DNA from: Chloroflexota bacterium
GTDB lineage: Bacteria; Chloroflexota; Dehalococcoidia; Lucifugimonadales; Lucifugimonadaceae
NCBI GenBank assembly: GCA_029262735.1
Contig: JAJCYY010000007.1
Coordinates: 1-64,000, forward strand
Reading direction: 5' to 3'
Length of the DNA stretch: 64,000 nucleotides
Shown here: one piece after another, positions 18,031 through 27,372 of the stretch
Layout of the letters: every line of letters starts with the position of its first letter
Numbering within the stretch: the stretch's first letter is position 1
Notes under the pieces: model-generated
The model's database searches: none
What the model was told of the DNA's origin: nothing
Seen by the model: the letters and a program-made list of their open reading frames with translations, nothing else
Made by a program: the position numbers and the translations under genes

Positions 18031-19716
18031 TCACCGAAACACGCCGCCGGTTGCTGGCTGTCTGTGCTGCGAGATGTGAGCGTGTTGGCCTTTTAACCTC
18101 TTTGCTATCACCGTCGGGTCGACCGGCCACGGCAGGACGCCCGCACGTTCCGCCCACTCGTTATAGGCGCGCTCCATCTCTTTCACCCGCTCCTGCTCGC
18201 TTGACGCAAGATCGTTCAGCTCCGTGCGGTCGTCCGACATGTTGTACAGCTCCCAAGGCTTGTCCCATTCAGCGACCAGCTTCCGGTCGCCAATGCGAAT
18301 GCCGCGGTTGCCTTCGTGTTCGATTGCGATCGGCTTCTGCCGCTGCCACGAATCGTCATCGCCCAGCAAACCGGCAAAACTCTCGCCCTCGATGGGCGTG
18401 ATTGCGTTCTCGCTGAACTCGGCCGGATAGCTCGCACCAGCAAGCTCATACAGCGTCGCCGAGATATCGATGATCTGCATCGAAGAGTGCTTTATCTCCG
18501 TTTTTTTGATCTTCTCCGGCCAGTGCACGATGAACGGAGTCGTCACGCCGCCTTCGTGAATCCAGCGCTTGAACAGGCGGAACGGCGTGTCTGAGACGTT
18601 CGCCCACGGCAGTTCAACGGCCTGGAACGTGGTGTCCGGCCCCGGCCTCAGGTCCGGGATGTCGCCAACGCGCACCTCTTCGCCTTCCAGCGTTTTCGCC
18701 GACGACCACTGCGAATCATCGGGCCAATCGGTGTCCTCCTGGAACAGTTCGGCGCACCCGCCGTTGTCAGACAGGAACATGATCACCGTGTTTTCGAATT
18801 TGCCGTGCTGTTTCAGCGTGTCTAAAACTCGGCCTATGCCACGGTCGACCTGCTCGATCATCGCCGAGTACACCGCCATCCGGATGTCCTCGTACTCCTT
18901 GTCCTCGATATCCTCCCAGGGCGGCGAATCCTCGTCTCGCGATGAGATCGGCCACTTGTTGTCCACAATGCCGAGACCCTTCATCTCCTCGTGGCGAGCC
19001 GTGCGAATGGCGTCCCAGCCCTTCATGTACTTGCCTTCGTACCTCGCAATGTCGTCCTCCCACGCATGCAGAGGCCAGTGCGGAGCGGTGAAGGCGATGT
19101 ACTGGAAAAATGGCTGGTCCATCCCGGCAGCTTCATCGATCTGCCGGGCCGCGTTGTCGGCGATGGCGTCCGTCAGGTGAAAGTCTGAGGTCTCGACATC
19201 TATGAGCTGGTCTTCCATCACGAGCGATTTCGGATTCCAGTAGGAATCGGCCGCATTCATGAGGCCGAAGAAGCGATCGAAGCCGCGCTGTTTGGGCATC
19301 GGGTGTTTTTCGTCACCGAGTACCCACTGATCTCGCAATCGGTTGTCCCAGCTGCTTGCCACGTGCCACTTGCCTGACATCATCGTTCGGTATCCGGCCC
19401 CGCCCAGCACTTCGGCCATCGTGACCGACGTACGGTTCAGGTAGCCCTGGTAGGAGGGCACGCCGAGGTCGTTTGTCATCTGGCCGATGCCTGCCTGGTG
19501 CGGGTGAAGGCCGGTGAGCAGGGCGGCCCGCGAAGGACAGCAGCGGGCTCCGTTGTACATCTGGGTGAAGCGAATGCCGTTGAGACCGAGCGAGTCGATG
19601 TTGGGCGTGTTGATCTCGCCGCCGTAACAGCCGACATCGGAGAAGCCGAGGTCGTCAACCATGATCACGATGAAGTTTGGGCGGTCGGTCGTATCGCTGC
19701 CTGGAGGACTGGTCAT
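18031..19716 (-). CDS. Type I sulfatase (arylsulfatase family)
   Basis: A 561-residue alkaline-phosphatase-fold sulfatase. Metal ligands are in VDDLGFSDVG (Asp21, Asp22). The formylglycine motif CxPSR is CCPSRAALLTG, with Cys59 as the residue to be oxidised. Further conserved lines are MSGKWHVA, FFQYIAFTAPHWP and VIMFLSDNGG. It hydrolyses sulfate esters; the target, perhaps a carbohydrate or aryl sulfate, cannot be read. No N-terminal signal peptide is visible, so it may be cytosolic. No formylglycine-generating enzyme or anaerobic maturase is adjacent; one must be encoded elsewhere for activity. The gene is divergent from the glycerophosphodiesterase gene. Confidence 0.92.
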   Translation of the reverse strand: MTSPPGSDTTDRPNFIVIMVDDLGFSDVGCYGGEINTPNIDSLGLNGIRFTQMYNGARCCPSRAALLTGLHPHQAGIGQMTNDLGVPSYQGYLNRTSVTMAEVLGGAGYRTMMSGKWHVASSWDNRLRDQWVLGDEKHPMPKQRGFDRFFGLMNAADSYWNPKSLVMEDQLIDVETSDFHLTDAIADNAARQIDEAAGMDQPFFQYIAFTAPHWPLHAWEDDIARYEGKYMKGWDAIRTARHEEMKGLGIVDNKWPISSRDEDSPPWEDIEDKEYEDIRMAVYSAMIEQVDRGIGRVLDTLKQHGKFENTVIMFLSDNGGCAELFQEDTDWPDDSQWSSAKTLEGEEVRVGDIPDLRPGPDTTFQAVELPWANVSDTPFRLFKRWIHEGGVTTPFIVHWPEKIKKTEIKHSSMQIIDISATLYELAGASYPAEFSENAITPIEGESFAGLLGDDDSWQRQKPIAIEHEGNRGIRIGDRKLVAEWDKPWELYNMSDDRTELNDLASSEQERVKEMERAYNEWAERAGVLPWPVDPTVIAKRLKGQHAHISQHRQPATGGVFR

Positions 19717-19799
19717 GAATTTCTCCGCTCGATCTGCTGAATTTTAGGAAGCGGACACATCATAGCGGCGCTTGAGACCAACGGCGCATAATTGCGGCC

Positions 19800-20597
19800 A
19801 TGACCAACGAATCCACAAAATCCGGCGCTTCCGGTTTCACGCTGATTGCTCATCGCGGGTTCTCGTCTGATGCGCCGGAGAACACCTACGACGCCTTCGA
19901 TCTCGCCATCGAGAACGGCTTCAACAACATCGAGACAGATGTCCAGCTGACCTCGGACGGCGTGGCTGTGCTCATACATGACGGCACGTTGGACCGCACA
20001 ACTACCGGATCTGGACCTGTTGCCGAAGTCGAGCTTGCCTATGTGAACTCTCTCGATGCAGGGATCTGGTTCGAGGGGCCTGCGGACAGCATTGGACGCC
20101 GCGGTCCCGGCGCGTACGGTGAGTCGTTCGTGCCGACGCTTGAGGAGTTCCTAGCGCGCTACGAGGGCAACGTGAACCTGCACCTGGAGCTGAAGTCGCA
20201 CGAGCAGGAGCTGGTGGATGTGGTTGCGAAGTTGATTGATGAGTACGGCTGGTCGAAGCCGGAATCGCCTGCGACACCCGGCGTTTCGATCAGCTCGTTC
20301 GATGCGTCCCAACTTTGGCGGTCGAAGAAGACGATGCCGCACCTGGACCACGGCTTCCTGCTACGCCGAATAACGCAGCTTGACTGTGAGCTTGCGGTGA
20401 GCCTGGGCTGCTCCGGCATCTACCCGAACGCAGGCGGTGTGACGGTCGGCGATGTTGAGATGGCGGTTCGGAGTGGCCTGGTGGTACGGACATGGGGCGT
20501 GAAGACCGATGAGGACCTGTTGCGGTCTCGCAGTTCTGGTGCTGCAGGAACGACGGTCGATTGGCCACTGAGGGCAAAGAAGATCCTGGAGGGTTAG
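19800..20597 (+). CDS. Glycerophosphodiester phosphodiesterase
   Basis: A 265-residue TIM-barrel GDPD protein. The active-site pair is in LIAHRGFSSDAPENTYDAF (His18, Arg19). Metal ligands are in NIETDVQLTSDG (Glu45, Asp47) and the second His-Asp in VLIHDGTLDRTT (His60, Asp61). NLHLELKSHEQE holds the later Glu. The family releases glycerol 3-phosphate from glycerophosphodiesters. No signal peptide, so cytosolic. No ribosome site precedes ATG 19800; CATAAT seven bases upstream may be a -10, so the mRNA could be leaderless. Confidence 0.9.
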   Translation: MTNESTKSGASGFTLIAHRGFSSDAPENTYDAFDLAIENGFNNIETDVQLTSDGVAVLIHDGTLDRTTTGSGPVAEVELAYVNSLDAGIWFEGPADSIGRRGPGAYGESFVPTLEEFLARYEGNVNLHLELKSHEQELVDVVAKLIDEYGWSKPESPATPGVSISSFDASQLWRSKKTMPHLDHGFLLRRITQLDCELAVSLGCSGIYPNAGGVTVGDVEMAVRSGLVVRTWGVKTDEDLLRSRSSGAAGTTVDWPLRAKKILEG

Positions 20598-20727
20598 GAT
20601 TGCCCCTGCTTCCAGCCACGGCGAATAGATCCGTGCAATTCGTGGTATCGTCCCGCTGCGACTTATTTTTTCCGTCCACATCGGAACAGCCTGCCCTGTC
20701 GGCTATCGACAACGAGAGGACCAATTG

Positions 20728-21345
20728 ATGATTTACGAGTTCCGGACATATGACCTGAAGCCGAGGACCCAGGGGCAGTACGAATCGATCCTCACGAAAT
20801 CGCTGGCTGCTGGACGGCTGGAAGAGTCGTCGCTCTTTGGCTACTGGTACTCCGAGTTCGGACCGTTGAACCAGATGCTGCACGTCTGGCCATACGAGAA
20901 CCTGCAGGAGCGGACCGAGATTCGGGAGAAGGTTGTGGACCTGGATTTGTGGCCGCCCGCTACGGCTGATCTGCTGACGGGTCAGAACACCGAGATCTAC
21001 TACCCGGCGCCGTTCAACGATGAGTCGATAACGGGAGCGCAGGGACCGTACTACGAGTTGCGAATCTACACATACGCATCAGGCGATACTCCCAAGGTGA
21101 TCGATGCCTGGTCAAAGGCGATCGATGAGCGTCGGAAGCATTCTCCGTTCATCGGAGCCTGGTACACCGAGCTTGGAGACCTGAACAAGTGGGCACATAT
21201 GTGGGCGTATCCGTCGCTTGAGGAGCGAGGCCGGGTGCGGGCCGACATGATCGAGCGCAAAATCTGGCCTGCCCCGGGCGGTCCTGCTCCTCTTGTCCAG
21301 GCAAACAAGTTGTACATGCCGTTCCCGTTCAGCCCGCTTTCCTGA
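20728..21345 (+). CDS. NIPSNAP family protein, two repeats
   Basis: A 205-residue protein of two ferredoxin-like NIPSNAP halves. The first begins IYEFRTYDLKPRTQGQYE and ends LNQMLHVWPYENLQER. The second begins YYELRIYTYASGDTPKV and ends LNKWAHMWAYPSLEER. The family function is not settled; small dimeric alpha/beta-barrel proteins of this type are common next to catabolic genes. A GAGAGGA ribosome site (20714-20720) fits ATG 20728 better than the in-frame TTG at 20725. No clear operon partner. Confidence 0.85.
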   Translation: MIYEFRTYDLKPRTQGQYESILTKSLAAGRLEESSLFGYWYSEFGPLNQMLHVWPYENLQERTEIREKVVDLDLWPPATADLLTGQNTEIYYPAPFNDESITGAQGPYYELRIYTYASGDTPKVIDAWSKAIDERRKHSPFIGAWYTELGDLNKWAHMWAYPSLEERGRVRADMIERKIWPAPGGPAPLVQANKLYMPFPFSPLS

Positions 21346-21480
21346 GTGTGGTCGCCTATCAGAACCGATGACACCGCAATAGTCACCGGATTTTCACGCG
21401 ATGCGGTCCTGAAGGCTCGCACCGCTGCGTCTTCGGGTATAAAGTGCCGCCGAACTTACTAATCGCACGGAGATTTCTGC

Positions 21481-22335
21481 ATGTTCTATGACACGTCCTC
21501 TTACAAGAAGCCACTGGCCCCGGTTCGTGACGATCGCACACACGCCATCGTCATGCTGGTTCCACGAGAGTCGAAGCGCCTGATAGCCAAAGGCGTGCTG
21601 GCTCTGCCCGAGGTCAAGCGAGTCCTCGACAACGGCTACTTCGTGGTCTCGCGGGGCGTCACACCGGCGTACATCCTGGAGGAGCTGACGGGTCAGCAGC
21701 AGGATAAGGCCAACTGCACCGCAGGCATCGTCACCGGCAATCGTCTTGCCAGCGTCCTTGAGGAGGACAGGCTCGGGCCGTGGGTCTTCAAGGATGGGAA
21801 GATCTCGGAAGAGGCTGCACCGCAGGCGCTTGCCAACTTCAGGTCGCGAGATGTCTCGGTCAAGGGCGCGAACGCGGTTGATCCGCAGGGCAATATCGGC
21901 GTTCTTGCCGCAGACGCCGCGGGCGGGACCGTTGGCGGCATCTGGGGCACTATCACTGCACGAGGCGCGCACTGGGTCGCTCCGGTGAGCCTGGAGCGGC
22001 TTATTCCGAGTGTGATTGAAGCGGCACAGTACTGCGGGAATCACCTGTGGGACTACACGATGGGACAGGCGGCCGGCCTAATGCCCGTTGTCAATGCGAA
22101 GGTTGTGACGGAGATCCAGGCGCTTGAGCTGCTGACTGGCGTGACGGCGATACATATCGCATCAGGCGGAGTTGCCGGGTCCGAGGGCGCTGTGGTGCTT
22201 GCGCTGACGGGCGAGGAGTCGGTCGTAAAGAAGGCGTTTGAGCTGGTGGAGTCGGTGAAGGGCGAGGAGCAGTTCGAGCCGCCGCGGCTGGTCCCGTACA
22301 TTCGCGAGCCTGTGACGTCACCGAGCAGGAACTAG
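21481..22335 (+). CDS. Conserved-looking protein of unknown function
   Basis: A 284-residue protein I do not recognise. CACGGAG (21467-21473) precedes ATG 21481 at a good distance. There are no transmembrane segments or signal peptide. Glycine-rich stretches GNIGVLAADAAGGTVGGIWG and VTAIHIASGGVAGSEGAVVL look like nucleotide- or cofactor-binding loops in an alpha/beta fold, but no classical motif is present. Codon use matches its neighbours and the frame is clean, so it is a real gene. It stands alone, 135 bases after the NIPSNAP gene. Confidence 0.75.
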   Translation: MFYDTSSYKKPLAPVRDDRTHAIVMLVPRESKRLIAKGVLALPEVKRVLDNGYFVVSRGVTPAYILEELTGQQQDKANCTAGIVTGNRLASVLEEDRLGPWVFKDGKISEEAAPQALANFRSRDVSVKGANAVDPQGNIGVLAADAAGGTVGGIWGTITARGAHWVAPVSLERLIPSVIEAAQYCGNHLWDYTMGQAAGLMPVVNAKVVTEIQALELLTGVTAIHIASGGVAGSEGAVVLALTGEESVVKKAFELVESVKGEEQFEPPRLVPYIREPVTSPSRN

Positions 22336-22433
22336 GGCGGCGGGCAGCGTTTTCTTGCGGGGCGACTGATTTTTTCCTCCTGAGGTACAACTTGCTGATG
22401 ATTGTCTGAGTAGAGTTTCGGCCAGCCACCGGC

Positions 22434-22820
22434 TTACGATCGCGTTGACCTGTCGATCAGGAGGCCAACGATCGCTCCAGCCGCTGCCCCGGCGAGCGCG
22501 CCGAGATATGCTCCGCCAATTCCCGCCGAAAGCACGACCATTGATTCGATGCCGTCGTCATCCTGGCGACCGATGGCCCGTGCAATCTGTACGAAGGCGA
22601 TACCGCCGATGAGGGTTCCTGGAACGCCGCCGATCAGTCCAAACCGCGGCCAGTGTGAGCGCCTCCGATAGGCGCACGTGGTCAGCCATGCGCCTACTGC
22701 GAGGAAGACAATCAGAACAGGAATCAGCGGGCTGGTGCCAACAGCGTAAACAGGCCACAGGGTGAACGCCGTGAGTCCCACTGCGATCACAATCAGAAGA
22801 AACCGAATTTTGTCCGGCAC
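22434..22820 (-). CDS. Small multi-pass membrane protein, unknown function
   Basis: A 128-residue hydrophobic protein. Four segments could span the membrane: two near the N-terminus (FLLIVIAVGLTAFTLWP and LIPVLIVFLAVGAWL), one around GLIGGVPGTLIGGIAFVQI, and a glycine/alanine-rich C-terminal one (AYLGALAGAAAGAIVGLLI). The last resembles glycine-zipper helices that pack tightly. No domain is recognised. The next small membrane-protein gene on this strand lies 80 bases upstream. Confidence 0.6.
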   Translation of the reverse strand: MPDKIRFLLIVIAVGLTAFTLWPVYAVGTSPLIPVLIVFLAVGAWLTTCAYRRRSHWPRFGLIGGVPGTLIGGIAFVQIARAIGRQDDDGIESMVVLSAGIGGAYLGALAGAAAGAIVGLLIDRSTRS

Positions 22821-22901
22821 GAATCGATGCCTCCCGGTCGTATCTGATAGACATTGCGGTGACAGTTACTGGTACTGGTACTGGTCAATCTGCTAAACGC
22901 A

Positions 22902-23087
22902 TCACCACTCGCCGAGGATGGCTCTTGCAACCATCATCACAAGGAATCCGGCACCGAGACCGATAAATAACCCTGCTGTGAGTTCATCGGTTAGATAACC
23001 AACGCCCATACCGATCAAAAGACCTGCCGGTATCCCGAGCCCGCTAACGCCACTCTGATTCTTATTTTGTTCTGGCTCTATGACCAT
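22902..23087 (-). CDS. Small two-helix membrane protein, AtpZ/AtpI-like appearance
   Basis: A 61-residue protein. A short polar start (MVIEPEQNKNQSG) is followed by two hydrophobic helices, LGIPAGLLIGMGVGYL and LFIGLGAGFLVMMVARAIL. The glycine-rich first helix and overall size recall AtpZ/AtpI-type proteins, but no ATP synthase genes are near, so this is only a resemblance. GGAGACAGAG upstream of the start codon offers a ribosome site. Confidence 0.55.
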   Translation of the reverse strand: MVIEPEQNKNQSGVSGLGIPAGLLIGMGVGYLTDELTAGLFIGLGAGFLVMMVARAILGEW

Positions 23088-23287
23088 CTCTGTCTCCTGC
23101 TCGAACTAGAAGATAGTCCTCAAATAGCTTCCGAACGAAACGTTCGCGTGTCACCGTCGTGAGAATTCCCATCGGCAAGATGGCTCGTGTGCCGCTTTCG
23201 TCACGTTAAACTGCGCCACATTCGACCAATTTCTTCTCGCGAGTCCGCTCACCCGTTTGTGACCACCTGACCCCAACGGAGACAAAA

Positions 23288-24484
23288 ATGAACATCACGG
23301 GAATAAAACTTCGCAAAGTTAGTGGCACGTTGGAGACGGACGGCGTTTTGTGGGAGGAGCGGCTCGTGCAGCCGCTTGATGTCTACGAAGAGTTTCGTGA
23401 GAGGACACCTGTTGCGTGGGGCAACCAGGTCGACGACCGGCACTACAAGCTCTCCGCCGTGTTCGTCGAGATCGAGACGGAAGAAGGCGCAACCGGCCGC
23501 GGCGGTCCGATGGACGAATCGGTAGCTTCTATCGTCGCCCGTTCGCTCCGGCCACTACTCATGGGCCGTGATGCCTTCGCACACGAGTTTCTTTGGGACA
23601 TCATGCACCGCTCGCTGGTTCACGGCAGGCAGGGCGAGGCGATGATGGCGGTCTCAGCGGTCGACTGCGCGCTCTGGGACCTGAAGGGCAACGCGCTCAA
23701 CCAGCCCGTTTACCGGCTTCTTGGCGGTCCGACGCGCACCGAAGTTCCGGCATACGCGTCGATGCTCGGCAACAACGTGCTCGATCGCGGTCTCGTGCGA
23801 GAGCGGGCGAAGCAGCACCAGGAGATGGGATTTTCTGCACAGAAGTGGTTCTTCCGTCATGGTCCGATGTCAGGTCCCGAGGGACTGGCGAAGAATGTGG
23901 AGTTGGCCAAAACGCTGCGAGAGACGCTGGGACCGGACGACGACATCATGCTCGACTGCTGGCAGAGCATGGACCTGAACTACGTGGTGAAGCTGGCGGA
24001 GCGCATCGAGGAGTACGAGCCTCGATGGCTGGAGGAGCCTGCAATGCCGGACCGCATCGACACGTACCGCCAGATCCGCGAGAGCATCAACATCCCGGTC
24101 TCAGGCGCAGAGCACGAGTACACTCGCTGGGGCTTTAAGCGGTTCATCGACCAGGAGGCGCTGGACATCCTGCAGCCGGATATCTACTGGGCGGGCGGCC
24201 TGACCGAGGTGATGAAGATCGCCGCGCTGGCAACGACGAATGACCTGATCACGATTCCGCACGGTCACTCGACGCCTGCGGGCATCCACTTCTCGGTCAC
24301 ACAGTCGCCAATCCACACGCCGTACCAGGAGTATCTCGTGAAGTGGAATGCGGTGCACCAGCACTTCCTTGCGGACCCGCTGATGCCGGTGAACGGCATG
24401 ATCAAGGCGCCGTCGGCTCCCGGTATCGACATGGGCCTGGACAGCGAGAAGATCGAGTCCGAAGAAGAGTTCATGCCGGTTTAG
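23288..24484 (+). CDS. Enolase-superfamily dehydratase, L-rhamnonate dehydratase-like
   Basis: A 398-residue mandelate racemase/muconate lactonizing enzyme. The N-terminal capping domain is followed by a barrel with SAVDCALWDLKGNAL. Three metal-ligand positions are at MLDCW (about 222), WLEEPAMPDR (about 247) and SGAEHEYTRWGF (about 272). IPHGHSTPAGIHF near 323 holds the catalytic histidine. MLDCW, the D-x-NY-xx-KLA line and the EH pair after the third ligand resemble L-rhamnonate dehydratase more than other subgroups, but the match is not decisive. An ACGGAG ribosome site precedes the ATG. The possible partner aldolase gene is at 12.8 kb. Confidence 0.83.
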   Translation: MNITGIKLRKVSGTLETDGVLWEERLVQPLDVYEEFRERTPVAWGNQVDDRHYKLSAVFVEIETEEGATGRGGPMDESVASIVARSLRPLLMGRDAFAHEFLWDIMHRSLVHGRQGEAMMAVSAVDCALWDLKGNALNQPVYRLLGGPTRTEVPAYASMLGNNVLDRGLVRERAKQHQEMGFSAQKWFFRHGPMSGPEGLAKNVELAKTLRETLGPDDDIMLDCWQSMDLNYVVKLAERIEEYEPRWLEEPAMPDRIDTYRQIRESINIPVSGAEHEYTRWGFKRFIDQEALDILQPDIYWAGGLTEVMKIAALATTNDLITIPHGHSTPAGIHFSVTQSPIHTPYQEYLVKWNAVHQHFLADPLMPVNGMIKAPSAPGIDMGLDSEKIESEEEFMPV

Positions 24485-24768
24485 CTGACCGCGTCATCGC
24501 CTCTCTCTGATCGAGGCCTGCCCGCACACCTGCAGCACAAGCGCGTCACCGCCGGCAGGCTCAGTCTGTCGCGCCGCTGAACCGCAACTCGGCTCCCACT
24601 CAGTCCGTGAGCCATTCGGCTCTGCACCTTGAGCCGATCGGTGGGTGGTAGCACCTACCTGAATGTTTGCCCGCGGTTTGATTGTGAATGTCAGGCCGTT
24701 TGACCAGCACCTCGTCTTCTCCGGGGTCCGGCGCTCAGCGGACCGGCATCACAACAGGGACAAACTTA

Positions 24769-27261
24769 ATGTTTAGCTCACTCAGTCAGATCTTTGCGCG
24801 AAGAGCAACCGTGCTCCCTCTGGTTGGAGTTCTCGCAGTAGCGGCAACAGCCTGCCAGGGCGTCGGCCTCACCGAGGCTCGACAGGCGGTTGACAACCAG
24901 CGGGCTATCAACGAGATCGAAGAGCGTGAGTTGCTCCCCATCCAGGACGAGTTGGACGCACTCTACGAGGATGAGATCATTCCTCGGGAGCGTGAGCTGG
25001 AAGACCTGTGGGACCAGGTCCAGGACTTCGAGAACGGCGGTTTCAAGAACTCTTTCGGTGATTTCCAGGACCCGTGGTCTCCCGGCGGCGAAGCCTACGC
25101 GCTGCAGCAGGAGTTCGATGCGAAGTACGCCGAGATCGACCGGCAGTACCGTGAGCTCGATGTCGAGGCACGCCGCATTCAGATCGATATGCAGTGGACC
25201 GATACCGCGGCCGGGATAGACCCTGCGATTGCCGCGCTCGAAGATGAGCGGTTTGCGTTGCAGCGTCAGTTGGACCGTCTGCACCAGTTCGGGCGCAGAC
25301 CGATCGAAGATCTGTACCAGCAGATGAATGAGCTGAACGCCTCGAACGGCTGGTCACAGAGCGATATCTATAGTGCTGAAGAGCTGAACAGACAGATTGC
25401 GGACCTTCAGAACCAGATTGCCCACGCGCATGCCACCGGCGCCCAGTCCGATGGCTCGAACCGGGACGAGCTGTCCAAGATTGAGAACGAGCTTAACTTA
25501 GTGCGGTCCGAGGGCTCTTTTCCTATCCAGGAGCGATACAACCGCATCGCTGAGCTTGAGCAGCAGCTGGCAGGCGCTGTCAATGTCACAGCAGCAGGCG
25601 GCGATTTCAACGCTGACGGCACGGTGAAATCTGATGATTCCACCGAGATTCGGCTGCTCGAGGAACAGATGTTCTCGGCCACCGAATTCCTGCGCCAGGA
25701 GCTGGAAAGACTCAACGCAGATCTCGATACGAACAGCGATACAGCCCAAGCCGAGATCAACGCCCTGCTTGAGCAGGTCGAAATCACAACTGTCGACCCG
25801 ATCGACACAGTCGCTTTGCAGGCCGAAATCGATGAATTGCAGCAGCAGATTATTGAGAATGAGTCTTCGGCTGCGCCCTTAATCGCCGACTACGATACTC
25901 AGATCGCAGATCTCCAGGCCCAGATCGGGGAGATCTACCAGTTGACCGACACCGAGACCGCCGGCATGCAGGCAGCGGTTGATGCCCTCCAGGAACAGAT
26001 TAATGCCCTGGACACTACTGCGGACAACTACACTGACACAAAGTCCGGGCTTGAGGGCGAGATTGCAACGCTGCAAAGTTCCATGGCGTCGGCAATTGCC
26101 ACTGAGTCAGCGGACGTCGCAGCACTTGAAGCTTTGATCTCCGCCCACACGGACGGCAGGGCAACCGTGCAGGCCCACGCAGACAGTGAAACCGCTGGCT
26201 TTCAGGCGCACATCGCTGAACTACAGGCTCTGATCGATGCAGCGAACTCCGACGCTGGCACCTCAACGGCCGCTAGCCAGGAAATTCTGGACCAGATCAC
26301 GGCTATCGAACAGAACCGTGATACCGCTGCCAGCACCATCCTCGCTGAGATCGATTCTGTGATCGGCCAGATCACCGAGATCGAGGCAGATTACCTGGCC
26401 CAGATTGCTGAACTTCAGCAATCCGACGGCACGACGAATCCCGCTGGCGCCACCACAACTGTTCCGGATGCCACAGCGGACCTCCAGATCGAAATCCAGT
26501 TGCTTCGTGACCAGGCGTTCCAGCTCGAACAGGATCTCGATGAGAAGGTTCGAGTGCTCGAAGAGCGCCGGAACGAGCTACATTCATCGCTTGACAGCAC
26601 TGCCGCAGGCAGAAACGAAATTGTCGCTGACCTCGAACTCAAACTCGTGCACCTGCACGATGAGTTGAACGAGCTGCAGAATAGCGGATTCGACGCATCA
26701 AGGAACCACGACATCCTGATGGAGGAGTTGCAGAGTAAGGCCGTTCAGCTGGAGAAGCAGCTGAGCCTCGACATCCGTGGACTCGAAGACGAGATCTGGG
26801 AGCTGGATGGGCAGGTCAACGAGGCTTACCGTTCAGGCAACAAACAGGTTTCCGACCCGCACGCTGCTGCCAACGAGCAGCTGAAGGAGATCGAACTCAA
26901 GAGGTTCGAACTGGAGACTTTGCGATGGGATCTTGACGATGAGCAGCAGAATGCGTTCGACCAGTTCAACGACGTCGGATTTGACCAGCAGGCTGAGATG
27001 GATGCCCTTCGTGAAGAAAAGCTTGCACCCACCCAGACTCGTATCGACGAACTGGAAGACGAGTTGAGAGAACTGCGTATCGCTCAGCGCGAGATCGAAG
27101 ACCGGCTGCGTAATGCGGAGAAGCTGGTGGAGGAGCAGCGTCGAGAGCTGGAAAACCAGACGCTGGACCTGATCGATGAAGCGGTGACCGGCCTTGAGGA
27201 GAATGGCGATGGCCTTGCGATAATCGATGCCATTGCCACAGAGGCTGTTCCGGCTGAATAG
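24769..27261 (+). CDS. Very long coiled-coil lipoprotein
   Basis: An 830-residue protein. The frame opens at 24688, but ATG 24769 gives a lipoprotein signal with lipobox (VLAVAATAC) and has CAGGGA upstream, so I use it. Nearly all of the mature part is heptad-patterned and rich in Glu, Gln, Leu and Asp: for example IREQ/LQAQI-type runs, RIDELEDELRELRIAQREI and EKLVEEQRRELENQ. Two looser Ser/Thr-rich stretches interrupt it near residues 300 and 570. No enzymatic motif is seen. A lipid-anchored coiled coil this long could act as a cell-envelope spacer or fibre. A strong hairpin lies just after the stop. Confidence 0.7.
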   Translation: MFSSLSQIFARRATVLPLVGVLAVAATACQGVGLTEARQAVDNQRAINEIEERELLPIQDELDALYEDEIIPRERELEDLWDQVQDFENGGFKNSFGDFQDPWSPGGEAYALQQEFDAKYAEIDRQYRELDVEARRIQIDMQWTDTAAGIDPAIAALEDERFALQRQLDRLHQFGRRPIEDLYQQMNELNASNGWSQSDIYSAEELNRQIADLQNQIAHAHATGAQSDGSNRDELSKIENELNLVRSEGSFPIQERYNRIAELEQQLAGAVNVTAAGGDFNADGTVKSDDSTEIRLLEEQMFSATEFLRQELERLNADLDTNSDTAQAEINALLEQVEITTVDPIDTVALQAEIDELQQQIIENESSAAPLIADYDTQIADLQAQIGEIYQLTDTETAGMQAAVDALQEQINALDTTADNYTDTKSGLEGEIATLQSSMASAIATESADVAALEALISAHTDGRATVQAHADSETAGFQAHIAELQALIDAANSDAGTSTAASQEILDQITAIEQNRDTAASTILAEIDSVIGQITEIEADYLAQIAELQQSDGTTNPAGATTTVPDATADLQIEIQLLRDQAFQLEQDLDEKVRVLEERRNELHSSLDSTAAGRNEIVADLELKLVHLHDELNELQNSGFDASRNHDILMEELQSKAVQLEKQLSLDIRGLEDEIWELDGQVNEAYRSGNKQVSDPHAAANEQLKEIELKRFELETLRWDLDDEQQNAFDQFNDVGFDQQAEMDALREEKLAPTQTRIDELEDELRELRIAQREIEDRLRNAEKLVEEQRRELENQTLDLIDEAVTGLEENGDGLAIIDAIATEAVPAE

Positions 27262-27279
27262 ATTCGATTGACCATGATT

Positions 27280-27310
27280 GGAGATGCCCGGCCAGTTTGG
27301 CCGGGCCTCC
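27280..27310. terminator. Strong hairpin between convergent genes
   Basis: GCCCGGCCA (27286-27294), loop GTT, TGGCCGGGC (27298-27306), with an outer GGAG/CTCC pair across a small bulge. No T-run follows. Its place between convergent stops suggests a two-way terminator or transcript-end stabiliser. Confidence 0.55.
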
Positions 27311-27372
27311 TGTCGTTACTGAGAGAACGGTCTCGGAACCTACGAGCGGACGAACTCCCTGGCATGTGTCGC

